Shown piece by piece: positions 50,148 through 61,877 of a DNA stretch of 64,000 nt (the first letter of the stretch is position 1; each line of letters starts with the position of its first letter). Source of the DNA: Desmodesmus armatus. Lineage: Eukaryota > Chlorophyta > Chlorophyceae > Sphaeropleales > Scenedesmaceae. A model generated the notes under the pieces. It saw nothing but the letters and a program-made list of their open reading frames with translations. It ran no database searches and had not been told where the DNA came from. The stretch covers positions 1 through 64,000 of the forward strand of contig VIIQ02000208.1 of NCBI GenBank assembly GCA_007449985.2, in the 5' to 3' direction. The position numbers were made by a program, and so were the translations under genes.

Positions 50148-50240
50148 AGCATGCGGCCTGAGTCCAACATTGTGTGTTTGTGCTGATGCATCGGCTAGTT
50201 GTGGCCGCCAGCTAGAGAACCACCTGCAGCCAACCGCGGG
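50148..50240. repeat. Dispersed repeat, copy 1 (copy 2 at 53370-53450)
   Basis: 'catgcggcctgagtccaaca' followed by 'tgtgctgatgcatc' and a later 'ccacctgca' matches about 53378-53445 with substitutions and small indels. No coding potential was recognised. Confidence 0.5.
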
Positions 50241-50485
50241 AGCAACACTACAACCCCGTAGTAACATCTTTACTTGAAGGCAAAGGCTCAGCACTGTAGA
50301 CAACACTAGAAAGCTGCAGTCGAGCCAACCATGTCTATCACAGCACAACGAAGAACCGCAGCCGCGACGCTCAGCACGTGCACGTGAGAGAGGCGCCTGC
50401 ACAGCAGCACTGTCATTGTGCCGGCCGCGTGTAAACAAGTGACACCGCATACGGCATAGCAGCAGACAGGTCGCCAAGCAGCCTG

Positions 50486-50541
50486 CCCCACAAAACGATC
50501 TGCTATAGCAGATCGTTTCGTGGGGCTGGTAGCTACCAGCC
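50486..50541. repeat. Two adjacent palindromes (40 bp and 18 bp)
   Basis: 50486-50525 is a 40-base palindrome with 20-base arms, one mismatch and no loop ('ccccacaaaacgatctgcta' and its complement). 50524-50541 is a perfect 18-base palindrome, 'ggctggtagctaccagcc'. Together they could form a cruciform or be foldback element ends. They lie between the DIRS-like gag start and LRR copy 2. Confidence 0.8.
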
Positions 50542-50832
50542 AGCTGGGATGGCTTGCATGCCACAAGCAATTGTGCATGGGGCTGGCTTGGTACTCTGCA
50601 GGGGTGCGCTGGCAGGCCCTACACAGCAGAATAACACAACAAGCAGACACGGGGAGCGCCACTTCAACATGTGGTAATCAAGGTCATGTGAGCAGACATG
50701 TTTGCGGCCCTACATCTTGAAGATGACAAGGCCTAGAGTGGAGCCGACCCACTTCAAAACACACAAAAGCACACACCACGTGTCAACACCTCTAAGACAG
50801 CAAACGCCACCGTCTCAGCCATGTGGACGCCG

Positions 50833-52544
50833 TCACTCTGCCAAGGCTGCAGCCGCCAGCTGTGCCACTTCAGGGTCGTCGTGGTTGAGGATGCGCTGCA
50901 ACACCTGGCGCCACACGGGCTCGTCACCAGAAGCCTGCACATCAATACATGGCAGCAATTGAACCGCTGTGATCCACAATTTGCATGTCAATGCCATAGT
51001 GGGCCTTGAAAATCTGATTGATCATGGGTTGTCCTTAGGTGCTAAGTCAGCCAAGCAAGATTGAACCACCGTCATGCAAGCCGACCCAGCCCGCGGGATG
51101 TATGCAACAAGCACACATAATGTTCAGATGTGGAGTTCATAACTCACAGTGGCAAATGTACGTTTCCCGTGACAGTCAGAGGTGTAGCTCAGGTGCGTCA
51201 GCTGCTTCAGCTGTGTCAGCTCCAACAGCAACATGTCGTCATCACCGACATTCTGCAAGCTGAGCTGCCTGAGTCCTGTCAGCTGACACACGACCTCCAA
51301 CCCCTCTGCTGAACAGCCGGCAGGGCACAGGGTCAGCTGTTGCAAGCTGCTGAGGTTTGTGAGAGGGGCCAACAGCCCTGCACCGTCTACCAGATGCTCC
51401 ATGCTCAGGGAGCGCAGCAGCTGACAAAGAGGCTGACTTCAGGGGCTCTTGCTGGATGGTTGTCAAAGTCACGCACACTGTTGACAAGCAGTGTCTGCAG
51501 GCGTGGCAGCTTGCTGCCAGCGCGGAAAAGGTGTTGCCACACACCTGCCGGCAGCACGCAACTGCTGATGTTGAGGTGCTGCAGCTCGCTGCTGGCTGTC
51601 AGCGCTGAGTATGCGGCTGGAGGGCATTGATCCCAGTGGTCTAGGGTGCCACTCAAGTCCAAGTAGGTCAGCTGCTGCAGGATCTGCAGGTGGGATAGGA
51701 AACCTGCAACGCCTGCTGCTCCACCAAGGTGGCCGCTGTTCCACACCTCAAGGCGCTGCAGCCTTGGCTTGCCGGCTAGGACACTCCGCCCAAATCTGCT
51801 GTCGGACCAGCAATGTAGTTTGAGGACGCTCAAATGCTGCAAACCTGACAGCGCAATGACCTGTATAGCCTCTGCACCATCGACACATTTGAGCCGCAGC
51901 TCCTGCAGGCGCGTCAACGCATGCAGATGCCGCATGGCGTCGCGGCTTTGCAGCCGCATGCCTGACAACTCGAGGTACGTCAGCTGCCGCAGCCCCAGCA
52001 GCACACGGCTTGGAAAGGACGTAGCGCTGCGTTGCATGATGATGCTCAAGTGCTGCAGCTCAGGCCGCGCTGACAGTGCTGCTGCTAGGGCTGGAGCCAA
52101 CCCCCTGCCTTTCTCAAGCAGCTCGCAGCAGTCGAGCTGCAGCTGCTTGAGACATGGCCCACTGCCCAGCACACTGTCAACTCCATTCTGTGGATTCAGG
52201 TGCAATCCCACTTTGCTGAAGCTGAGGCTGGACAGTCCCTGCAGCTTGTCGTGAGGCAGCCGACGAAGGCTGACTGCGCCCTTTGTGTTGCTGTTTAGAT
52301 CGATGCTGCTCACATCCTTGCCGTGGTTGCTGAGGTACTGTAGCACACCCTTGACCTGCTTACGCTTGGTCAGCACGGCCCTGACGCTGCTGAACACCAC
52401 CACGGCTGCCTGGTGCAGCCTGTTGTGGGTGCGCGCGGCGCTGAACAGGCTGCGAGGGTCGTCAGCACAGTACTGCAGCACATGCTGCAGGCAGGCGTCT
52501 GGCAGCTGCAGCAGGCTGGGAGCTGTCTGAGGCGAGGTAGTCAT
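50833..52544 (-). pseudogene. F-box-like leucine-rich-repeat protein, copy 2, one frame break
   Basis: The ATG at 52544 opens a frame with 'LLQLPDACLQHVLQYCADD' and 'RSLFSAARTH' (F-box-like), then leucine-rich repeats such as 'LRQLTYLELSGMRL' and 'LQQLTYLDLSGTLD'. At about 51415 the frame breaks. Compared with copy 1, about 10 bases are missing after 'VSCC', and the repeats resume in the next frame ('LRSLSMEHLVDGAGL', 'LKQLTHLSY') to a donor at 51148. The last exon, 50934-50833, is 102 bases, the same as in copy 1, and encodes 'GDEPVWRQVLQRILNHDD' to a stop. Role as for copy 1 (substrate choice for ubiquitin ligases), inferred. The break could be decay or an assembly error; everything else is well kept. 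Confidence 0.7.
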
Positions 52545-52619
52545 CCTGCAACAGCAGACACAAACGGCCACAGACAGGTCTCAGGCATAGTTGTGTGGTG
52601 AGTGGCCTCTCCACTTCCA

Positions 52620-54040
52620 CTGTGTCCACTTTGGCCCAGCACAGCAGGCATTGACGTGATCAAGGACTCACTTACTGCGATGCCGATGGGACATAAATGA
52701 AAATGGGAGGTCAGCGACGTGAAAGCCAGACAACTGCGAATGCTGATCCAGATGCTACACGATGCTGTACGGTAGCGAGAAGGGCAGAGCCACTGACAAA
52801 TCTCGACAGAACCCCGTACGATTCACGTAAACGAACAATCGGGCAACATGCCACCATTATGAAAAAGTGCCACTTTGCTGGGGTATAGGTCCCAGTAGTT
52901 CAGGTGGGACCTCAGGTCACTCTGTAGCAGCAGCAAGTAGTATCAGAATGTGGGCCTGCTGATATTCTTCCCAGCAGAACAATTGTGACTGATGTGTTTT
53001 TGGCCCTGACATTGGCAGCTACATTGCTGCCAAATCAGTTGCAGCTCAAGTCGACGGGTGCGTCCCACACAGATGTGGCACAAAACTGGTGTAATGGGCC
53101 TCTGTATGAACATCAATGTTCACCTGGCTGTGCTGCAGCTGCTGAAAGCCTGCTGGTGTGTCCCTGCTGACATTCCTGCAGCTTTGCATGCCGGCCAACA
53201 TCAAGCTGTGGGGGTGTGCTTGTGCTGAACAGCTGCTGCATCAGGACGCAACATGCTCCTGATCGAACCCAACTTCCTTTGGTCCTGAACACTGGATTGA
53301 GGCGTTGACTTTCACGGCATCAAGAACGTTCAAAGTAAATTACAGTCACAAAAACACAGCCTTCAGCGGCTTCAGCGGCCATGCGGCCTAAGTCCAACAA
53401 CATCTGTGTGTGCTGATGCATCAGCCCTCTGTAACTGTGCCACCTGCAAAAACAACCCATCTGCTGGCAGGACTGCAAACTACCGAGGGGTCAATATAGG
53501 TGTAAAACACCGCAGAGCCACAAATTGCAACCACCTTTGGCCGCTGCTGACTGCACTGCAGTAACCATTGCCCAGCAGTCTAGCAGGCGAGCAAGTACAA
53601 CGCAATGCAGCATGCAACGCATGCACCCAACGGCGCGATAGCAAGCTGCTGCCTGTGCCCATACCACACCACATACAGACAGCCAAACCCACAGTATACT
53701 GTACGGTGTCCTCTGTACCTCCTGGCTGGCAGTGTGGTACTGCCAGCTAGCTAGGACGCCTTTGATGCCACTGGCAGATTCACACAAGGAGACGTGCTGC
53801 CGGCCACCTCTCCTTGTCAAGAGGCCAAAGCTCAAAATTTCCCAAAATGCTTACATGTTCGAACAACATGTACGGGCACAATCAAGCAATGCCTGCACAA
53901 GCTGTCAAACACCTCAAACCCTGTGCCTGCTGTCTTGATCAAGCAGCTCATCATGCGCAAACCAAACACCCAGCACTCCCTGCATGGAGCCCCCGAGCAC
54001 ACACCACCAGCCCCTGTGAACATATCCAACAACCTGCACT
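52620..54040. other. No assignable gene
   Basis: Apart from copy 2 of the dispersed repeat (about 53378-53445) I saw no motif. This interval probably holds the promoter side of LRR copy 2 and the 3' side of the OPR-RAP gene. Confidence 0.45.
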
Positions 54041-54047
54041 AAGAAAC

Positions 54048-57000
54048 CTAGCGCCGCTTGTTGTACGAGCGCTTGCTCCTGCTCCCCCGCCCTCCCAACG
54101 CCCATCCCCCCGCGCTGCTGCTGCCGTCCTGCATCAAAATATCCGCCTCCGACGCAGTAATATCCCCAGCAGCAGCACCCCGGCTACCCCACCCCCCAGC
54201 TGCTCCACTGCTGCCGCCCCTGCCGCTGCTGCCAACCGGCTTGCACCCCGCATCCGCCCACGCCTTCTCCGCTGCAGCGACCAACCGCTCCTGCGGGCTC
54301 ACCCCTAGCTTCCGCAGCAGATCTGCAAAGTACCGCACCCGAGACGCCTTCGGCACCCCCCTGTACTCCGACACCCGCAGCCAAAACACCTCATCATACC
54401 CATTGCGCCGCAGAACATCCTCCTCCCACTGTACCGTCGCAAGCTTCGACCCCATGCTATCAAGCTCCGCGTCCGGCAGCAACTGCAGCGCAACGAGCCG
54501 CTGTCCCGTCGCTACAACTTCCACATCCACCGCCAGCAGCTTATCTAACTTGGACCGCACCCCAACCTTCCCCTTCACGCGTAGCTCCCTCATAATCCAC
54601 TCAAACTCTGCTAGCAGGGGATCCAACCGCGCCTTGCCGCTGCCGCGGCTGCTGCTGCCGCGGTTTCCGGCGAGCCACGCGCTCCGCAACGCGCCCAGGA
54701 CGTCCGCCGGAAGCTCTACATTCACCCCCTCCAGCCGAGCAGCGATATACGCTTGGAAGGCCTGCCGCTGCAGGCTTTCGGACAGCTGCCGGGCCTTCGC
54801 CTGCAGCTGCTGCTGCTCCTGCTGCTGCTCACCATCCTCACCCTCACCCTGCTGCTGCTGTAACTCCGCCAACCTAGCCGCCGCTGCGAGCTGCTGCTGC
54901 TGCAGGCGAGCGACGATGGCTGTGACATCTCTAAACAGAGAGTTGTCGACCTGACGGATCATTCCTAAACCCCAGTAGAGGGAAGTGACCTCGAAAGGCT
55001 TCATTTGGGGCAGGAGGGCTGTCGCGCGCGGCAGCAGCAGCTGCAGCTGGGCCTGTTTGCTGCTGAAGTCAAAGCCAAAGATGCCCAGCACGTGGAACAG
55101 GCTGGCCATGTCGGCGGGCTTGAGGGACTGCGGTCGGGGGGGGGGGGGTTCAGGCACACAGGATAAGAGTTGGCAGCGTAAAGAGGGCTGGCCATGTCGT
55201 GGGACTGCACAAGGGGGGCGGGGGGGGGGGGGGGTGAAGTCAAAGTCGAACATACCCAGGACGTGGAACAGGCTGGCCTTGTCAGCGGGCTTGAGGGACT
55301 GCAGGAAAGGAAAGGGTGGTAGTGGGTGGGTGGGTGGGGGGCACAGGATGTGTTGTTGGCAATCAGAGAGTACATGCCAAGTCAGGGTACAGGTAGCTTG
55401 AGCGACTGCATGCAAGGTTTAGGTTCTTTCCTTACGCCTCCCACACACACCCTCCACATTGCGACACCCCCCCCCCCCCCCGTCACCGCCGTACCTCTGC
55501 ATGTTGTGCCACATGTGCCACTATGCTGCCCAGCTGCATGGGCCGGTGGCGGCAGGCACCAGCAGCCCACAGGATGTTCAGCACCTCCTGCAGCAGCAAC
55601 AGCAGCAGCAGCAGATATCATAATTGGATTCATGAAACCTACTTGCAGTTGCAGCCGCAGACTCTTGCAGCAGCAATCGCTGAACATTCAAACATCCCCC
55701 CCCCCCCCCCCCCCGGCAGCTAGACCCAGCACCCTCCTACCACCCCTCCTCCCTACTACCCCCCTCATCCTCCCTTCACCTGACCCACACACAATCCACA
55801 ATCACAGCCCCACACGCCTGCATCTCGCAGTTGTGCGCACTGTTTGCCACATGGTGACCTTACCCCCCCCCCCCTCGTGTTCCCTCCACCCCCCCCCCCA
55901 CACACACACAAAACCGGACCTACCTGCATCTTGCATCTGCCTGCATTGCTCGCCAGCCACTCCACCGATTTCTCCAGCAACCCCTCCTCCCTACTGCCCA
56001 GCTTCACCGCTCCCCACAAGCTGTTAGCAACACCCTGAGAACCCAAATCATCAAAACTGACAGCATCAGTCGCCAAGTGCTTCGCCGCCGCTGCCGCAAA
56101 CGCATACACAGCAATGCCCTGCATGCTGCCGCCACTGCTGCCACTGCTGCCGCCACTGCTGCCATTGCTGCCGCCATTGCTGCCAAAGAGGGTGGCTAGT
56201 GCCCAGAGGATCATGGAGGTGCAGCGGGGGCTGCAGGCTCCTTTGCTGATCAGGGACTGAGCCCGGCTGACCAATGCTGCTATGGTTGGCAGGGACTGCT
56301 GCCGCCGCAGCCGCAGCTGCGCGTAACCGTACAGTGTGCTGGACACATCGCGGTCGTTGAACTCTGCAACAAAATCAGCGGAAAAGCAGAACGCAGGAGT
56401 GTGAGAGAATTAGTGAGTGAGGGCAGCTGCACGTTACCATACAGCGTGCTGGACACATCGCGGTTATGCACTATCGGGATCACAAGGTGGGAAGGGGGGG
56501 GGGGGCAGCGAGTGCGTGTCTGCGAGATTCCTTACAATCTTGCGATGGTGTGAGAGGAAGCAGCAGGTGAGAAAATGAGTGAGTAAAGTGCGTGGGAGAA
56601 GACATGGCGGCTGTGCTATTTGCTGGACATGTTGCAGTGGTGGTATCTGTTGAACAAGCTGTTGGGTGCGGGCTTACTGCCAGTGTGCTTTTAGTTGTGG
56701 AGCTCAAATGCTTGAGGCCGCATGGCCAGTGCGGGGGGGTGTGATCTGACGGTGCTGTGATGTATATCAGAGCAGTGTCAGATCACATCCCCCCGCACTG
56801 GCCATCTGGCCTCAAGCACGGAAGTGGAACTTCCCGTGCCACAACTGAAAGCACCCCAATGTATGATGCCCAACCTACACTCACACCATACCCACTACAT
56901 GATAACAGTACAACGCTTGAGAAGAGCACGACTGCTAACGTTGTTGGCTGCGCAGTGCGTGACTGCACAGAACTGGCCTGGCTTGGGCTGCTTCTGAAAC

Positions 57001-57310
57001 ACCTTGCCTGTACGATAGTGCGCTCCTAGACAAGTCCTATGGTGTCTATTCAGATGTGCTCTATGACACTGAGTTCCTTGGATGGTCAGTTGGTTCATGC
57101 ATTGGCTGGATGCACTCCCTGTGTCTACACTGACACCTCTCAAACCTTGCTGGCTCCCTACGGGATTTTCACAGGCAGGGCCTGAGCCACGTGACAATCA
57201 TCAGCAGTAACAGTCACAGTGACAGTGAAAATGACGGTAAAGTTCCTACCTGCTGCATGCTGTTTGACGGCTGTCTCCAATGCATCCAAAGCAGCTGGGG
57301 CTGTCGATGA

Positions 57311-57342
<32 letters not shown>

Positions 57343-59210
57343 CTGCAGTGCGCAGCCTCAACGTCTCGATAGGAACCTGCAACAATGCAACATGGCACAG
57401 CACAGCACAGCACGGCGTGTCATGTCATATCACCGCATAGCATAGCCCAGAGCTCAACAGCAGCCTGCTGCCACAGCTAGCCAGCAACGCACATTGCCAC
57501 CCCTGTGTGCGAAACTCACAACCCCTTCAACGCACATGCCTGCGCCACGCTCAACCCGACATGAACCCGACCATCCGCTTGCCGCCCTACCCACCTGCAT
57601 CACCCCACAGCTGTACAGTGCATTGCTGTGTTTCAAAACCACCTGCATCACCCCACAGCTGTACAGTGCATTGCTGTGTTTCAAAAGTTCAGCACGCCAG
57701 CCATCGCCTGCTGGCACAGCCGCCTTAGAGCTCATAACAGACTGCCCTGCTGACCCTCGGAATCCCCCCCCCCCAACCCTAGCACCCACCAACACGTACC
57801 CCACACACCTGCATGACCCCACAGCTGTACATTGCATTGCTGAGTTCCATAGGATTCAGCACTCCCGCAATCGCCTGCTGACACAGCCGTCCCAGCAGCT
57901 TTACAAAACCGGGATCGGCCAGCACAGACAGCCGCTGCGGTTTAGGCAGACCCCTGCTCAACTTGGCCAAGCGGCCCAGTGCATTGATGGTGTGGAAGCT
58001 CTGCAGGAGTGAAAAGAGTGAGAGGTGGGAAGAGCAGGATGGCGGTTATAAGAGTGAGCAAGGAAGAAATGGAAAGTGAGGGAAGAAGTGAGGAGGGGAC
58101 CCCAGCAGCTTTACAAAGACGGGATCGGCCAGCACTGACAGCCGCTGCGGTTTAGGCAGACCCCTGCTCAACTTAGCGAGGCGGCCGAGGGCGTTGATGG
58201 TGTGGAAGCTCTGCAGGAGTGAAAAGAGTGAAAAGAGTGAGACGGTTGAAAGAGTGAGTGAGGAACAAAGCGAGAGACAAAGAGATAACGAGTGAGGGCA
58301 GGAGGGAGGAGAGGACACGATGCATACACTGTACACTTGCAACTGATTTTGTGAAGCCAGCCGAGTGTGGTAATGGTGAGCCAGCAGCAGAACTGAGGGC
58401 ACCACCGTGCAGCAGAACTGAGGACACCACAGTTCTGCTGCTGGTATGGGCTGTCACTCTGGTGAGGGTTGTCACTCTATGATAGAGTGACACCCCATAC
58501 CGGGTGAGACCCAAAGTGACAAACGGGCAGCAAAGTTTAGTGAGCAGGCGTTGTTGAGGCGCAGCCAACCTCTGCATGTGTTTCACATTGTTGTCAACAC
58601 GTGCAATGGATGCTGCGACCAAGCCCTGCCCTTGCCCCACACACTTTCCCCACCCAAACCTGCCCCCTCCCCTCCCCACTACGCACCCACAGCCCACACA
58701 AGCTATTCAAACACACGTGCAATCTCAGCAAATTCAAAACACACCTGAAAGTTTGAAACCTCGTCAGTGATGATGTCCAAAATATCCTGACAGCACTTTG
58801 CCGCCTGCAGCTCCTGCTGCAACTGCGTGGCATACTCTGCATCCTCATCATCCGAGGCATCTGCTGCTGCTGCTGCTGCTGCTGCTGATGGTGGAGGAGA
58901 AGAAGAGGGTTCTGCCGCCGCTGCTGCTACTGCGCTGCTGACAGGACTGCCGTTGGCAGCAGCATGTGCGGGTGCGTCCGGCAATGCTTTGCTGGTGCTG
59001 TGGTTGCTGCTGCTGCTGCTGCTGCTGGTGGTGGTGGTGGTGGGATCATACGCTGCTGCTGTAGAGGTGGCAGCAGCACCAGCATCTGCTGTGGCTGCTG
59101 CTGCTGCTGTTGGCGGGTCAAAAGAAGCAGCTGACTCTGCCGACAACGACAGCCGTGTCAGGATTCCGCTGCTGCTGCCGCCGCCGTTGCTGCTGCTCAG
59201 TTGGCCGTTG

Positions 59211-59248
<38 letters not shown>

Positions 59249-59479
59249 GTTCACGTGGCGTATGCGACGGCGGGATACACCGTTGCTGTGCGGGCCAGCT
59301 GCTGCTGCTGCTGCCACAACTGGAGCGTCGGCCTGTAGGGTTGCGGCAGAACCAAACAAAACAATGTTGTTGAGGCGAAAGCAAAATTGTGTGTGCACCT
59401 CTAGCTGTTTGAGAAGTATCACACTTGCATCCACGCTCCTAGACGCTGCTGCTGCTGCTGCTGCTGGCTGCTGCACGAG
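54048..59479 (-). CDS. OPR-RAP protein (organelle RNA-processing factor)
   Basis: Exons read by eye (minus): 59479-58745, 58000-57809, 57376-57250, 56363-55924, 55587-55495 and 55127-54048. All phases agree; about 555 codons follow the first listed exon (about 245 codons), and the start lies further upstream. OPR-like helical repeats are seen as 'SFHTINALGRLAKL', 'MELSNAMYSCGVMQ', 'EFNDRDVSSTLYGYAQL', 'LGSQGVANSLWGAVKLG', 'EVLNILWAAGACRHRP' and 'KPADMASLFHVLG'. Near the C-terminus a RAP-like domain ends 'GYDEVFWLRVSEYRGVPKAS', followed by a Gly/Ser/Arg tail with a basic end. OPR proteins are expanded in Chlorophyceae and guide maturation, stability or translation of chloroplast or mitochondrial RNAs; the target here is unknown. 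The N-terminal exon is Ser/Ala-rich and encoded largely by CTG-type repeats. Introns carry copies of exon edges. Confidence 0.75.
55160..55303. repeat. Upstream copies of the last OPR-RAP exon start
   Basis: On minus, 55303-55235 repeats the acceptor and first 65 bases of the last exon ('tccctcaagcccgctgacaa'). About 55205-55170 is a more decayed copy. Each is followed by a C-rich (G on plus) run. The true exon begins at 55127. Confidence 0.75.
56400..56640. repeat. Upstream copies of the OPR-RAP exon at 56363
   Basis: On minus, about 56475-56420 repeats 'cgcgatgtgtccagcacgct' and following bases. About 56640-56600 is a decayed copy around 'catgtccagc'. Both lie upstream of the true exon start. 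Confidence 0.65.
56685..56854. repeat. Long foldback, arms of about 66-79 bp
   Basis: 'gtgcttttagttgtgg' at 56685 pairs with 'ccacaactgaaagcac' at 56839-56854. The inner arms 56718-56750 and 56776-56814 pair almost perfectly ('ggccagtgcggggg..tgtgatctgac'). The loop is about 25 bases. It lies in an OPR-RAP intron and could be a MITE or a small-RNA hairpin. Confidence 0.75.
57592..57695. repeat. Two tandem downstream copies of an OPR-RAP exon end
   Basis: On minus, 'cacagcaatgcactgtacag' continuing 'ctgtggggtgatgcag' plus a gtgg donor occurs twice, about 51 bases apart. It repeats the end of the exon at 58000-57809, including its donor. Confidence 0.8.
58104..58221. repeat. Upstream copy of an OPR-RAP exon (acceptor plus 5' part)
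   Basis: On minus, the 'ctgcag' acceptor and about 110 bases from 'agcttccacaccatcaacgc' repeat the start of the exon at 58000 with few changes, then run into unrelated sequence with no donor. Confidence 0.8.
58444..58501. repeat. Inverted repeat in an OPR-RAP intron
   Basis: 'ggtatgggctgtcactct' (58444-58461) pairs with 'agagtgacaccccatacc' (58484-58501) with one mismatch. A second short palindrome lies inside. Confidence 0.6.
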
Positions 59480-60394
59480 CTGAAAACAAAGCAAGGGGGG
59501 TGCGTGAATGACCATCCAGCTTGCACATGTCTCTAAAACCTTTAACCTTGCACATGTGACTCCAACGAACAACTTCCAGTGTGTAAGAAGACAACAGCAC
59601 CCCACACCCACAGCAGCAGTTGCAGCAGGGACCCACCTCCAAAAACAGGGCTCCTGTCCTTACGTTGACAGTACGTTCCGACTGTGACCCAAGCGCACAT
59701 GCTACATGAAACCTGCGACAGGGAAGGAACGGCGTGTTATAGTGCTTGCCGTCAGCAGCAGCAGCTGGAGCAGCATTAAGGGGACCAGGCCCACCTGCGG
59801 CACCCGGACCGTCCATGCACGGCTCCAGAGGTCTTTACTGATGCGTTTGATATCTGACCCTGTGTTTCCAGGCGCCTGCTGGATAGGCTGTGCGAGCCAG
59901 CTCGATTCATGGCGACAACAAGAGGCTCCGCAGCCGCAGCCAAAAACTACAGGAGGAACTGATTCAGAACGCCGAAACTTCAACAACGCATATGCGCTTG
60001 TTGGCTGCTCTGTCCACGTTCTGTGGTCACCACCGAGAGAACGGAACGAGGCAGGGAGCGATGAAGCGGCAACAAGACAGCGAGAAAGTATACATGCGAT
60101 ACTCTGGTAACGAAACCACCCAGTCCAAGCCGAGTGCGTGACAAGGGTCAGTGTGAGGGTGTGATTCTGTTGAGTTTGCATAAGCTGAATCAAGGGAGGA
60201 TCCCCCCAGGTGTGAACCTAAGACTGATTCTGGCATGTTCTTTCGCACCGTTCCATCTACGTCATATGCTGTGCAGATACTACCCAATGATGGGCCACAG
60301 TCCGACTGCCAGGCTGGCAAGCAAGCTGCAGCAAAGACATCTCCCCTGTGCTACTACCCGAGCAGCTTGCAAGCGCCTTACTAGACATCATGAC

Positions 60395-60511
60395 ATGTCG
60401 AAAGTCAGCAGCAGCAGCAACAACAGCAGCAGCACCAGCAGCCAGCACCACAGCAGAAGCACCATGCTGTGCCGCGCCACCCAACAAGAACAAGATCAGC
60501 AGCAACAGCGA

Positions 60512-60546
<35 letters not shown>

Positions 60547-61277
60547 TATCACGTTGCAGTCGGCTTTCAAGGACCCCCCTGTGTGGTTGGCGTTTGGTGG
60601 TACCCTGTTCCAGCAGGGGGCGCTGCTGGGGCCGCTGTTGGACGGCATTCACTCAAGGACAGGCCTGCAGGTGGGCAGGAAGTGCAGGGTACTGAGCATG
60701 TCACATAGGCTAGATGTATGGACAGCCGGAAATGTGAAGCCAAGGGTGCGAGTGTGCTCAAGGGGCTTTGGCGGGGGGGGGGGGGGGGGGGCACCCTTTC
60801 CAGCGATTGGCGCTCCTGGGGCCTCTGTTGGATGGGATTCACTCACGAACAGGGCTGCAGGTGGGTGTAGTGCCGAGGTTGGGACTATGTCCCCAATACC
60901 TGTGCTGTGCTGTACTGTGTGGCATATTTGAGTACCAGCAGGTAGTGTGAAAGCCTGTCATGGGCTGGAACGTTGTGGGTCTGAGTGTGCGCAAGGGGGG
61001 GGGGGGGGGGGCATGTTGGCCCAGCAGGGGGCGCTGCTGGGACCGCTGTTTGGGGGGGGGGGTGTCAGGGTTGCCAGCAGGCGCGTGCGGGCGGGGGGGG
61101 GGGGGGGGTTGGGGCTTAGCACCCGCACAAGATAAACACTTGGCCCACTGTGGGGCTGCAGTTGGGTGTTTCTGCAACAGTGAGGTGCATGGAGGGGGCT
61201 TCATTCTATGTCTGCCAGTTGTCAGTGTAAAGGGCTGTCAAGAGCTGGTACATTGTGGGCCTGGGTGTGCAAGGGGG

Positions 61278-61320
<43 letters not shown>

Positions 61321-61845
61321 GTTCCAGCAGGGGGCGCTGTTGGGGCCGCTGCTTGACAGGATTTTCACCCACGAACAGGGCTGCTGGTGGGTTTTACGTG
61401 GAGTGCTTGCAGCGGGCTGCGTCCTTTGTGCCAGTCAAGAGGTTTAGAAGGATTGTCAAGGTGACACAAGGTCTGCACGACGTAGGTTTGAGTGTGCTCA
61501 GGGGGCAGGGGCGCGGGGCGGCGGGGGGGTTACAGCAGTGGGCACTGATGGGGCCACTGTTGGGCGGGATTCACTCAAGGACAGGGCTGCAGGTGGGTTG
61601 GCCTTGCCTGTGATACAGCTATTAGCCTATTTACCAGGAGTGCTATTCATAACACGGTGTACAGGGGTGGATGCCAACAATTGGAAGCAAACTGCGCCAC
61701 GCTGCTGCTGCTGCGGCGGCAACCACTGCAGGACAGGGCTGCAGGTGGGTGTTGCGTGAGGTGCAGGAAGGGGTTCAGTATTTTTTCCAGCAGGTAGTGA
61801 GCAGGGCTCTCAAGGGTTTAACGGCGTTGTAGGTTTGATTGTGCG

Positions 61846-61877
<32 letters not shown>

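Noticed and set aside
54058..54954. A 298-codon plus-strand frame
   Set aside because: It is the antisense of the last OPR-RAP exon, which has the domain signature and matching exon phases.
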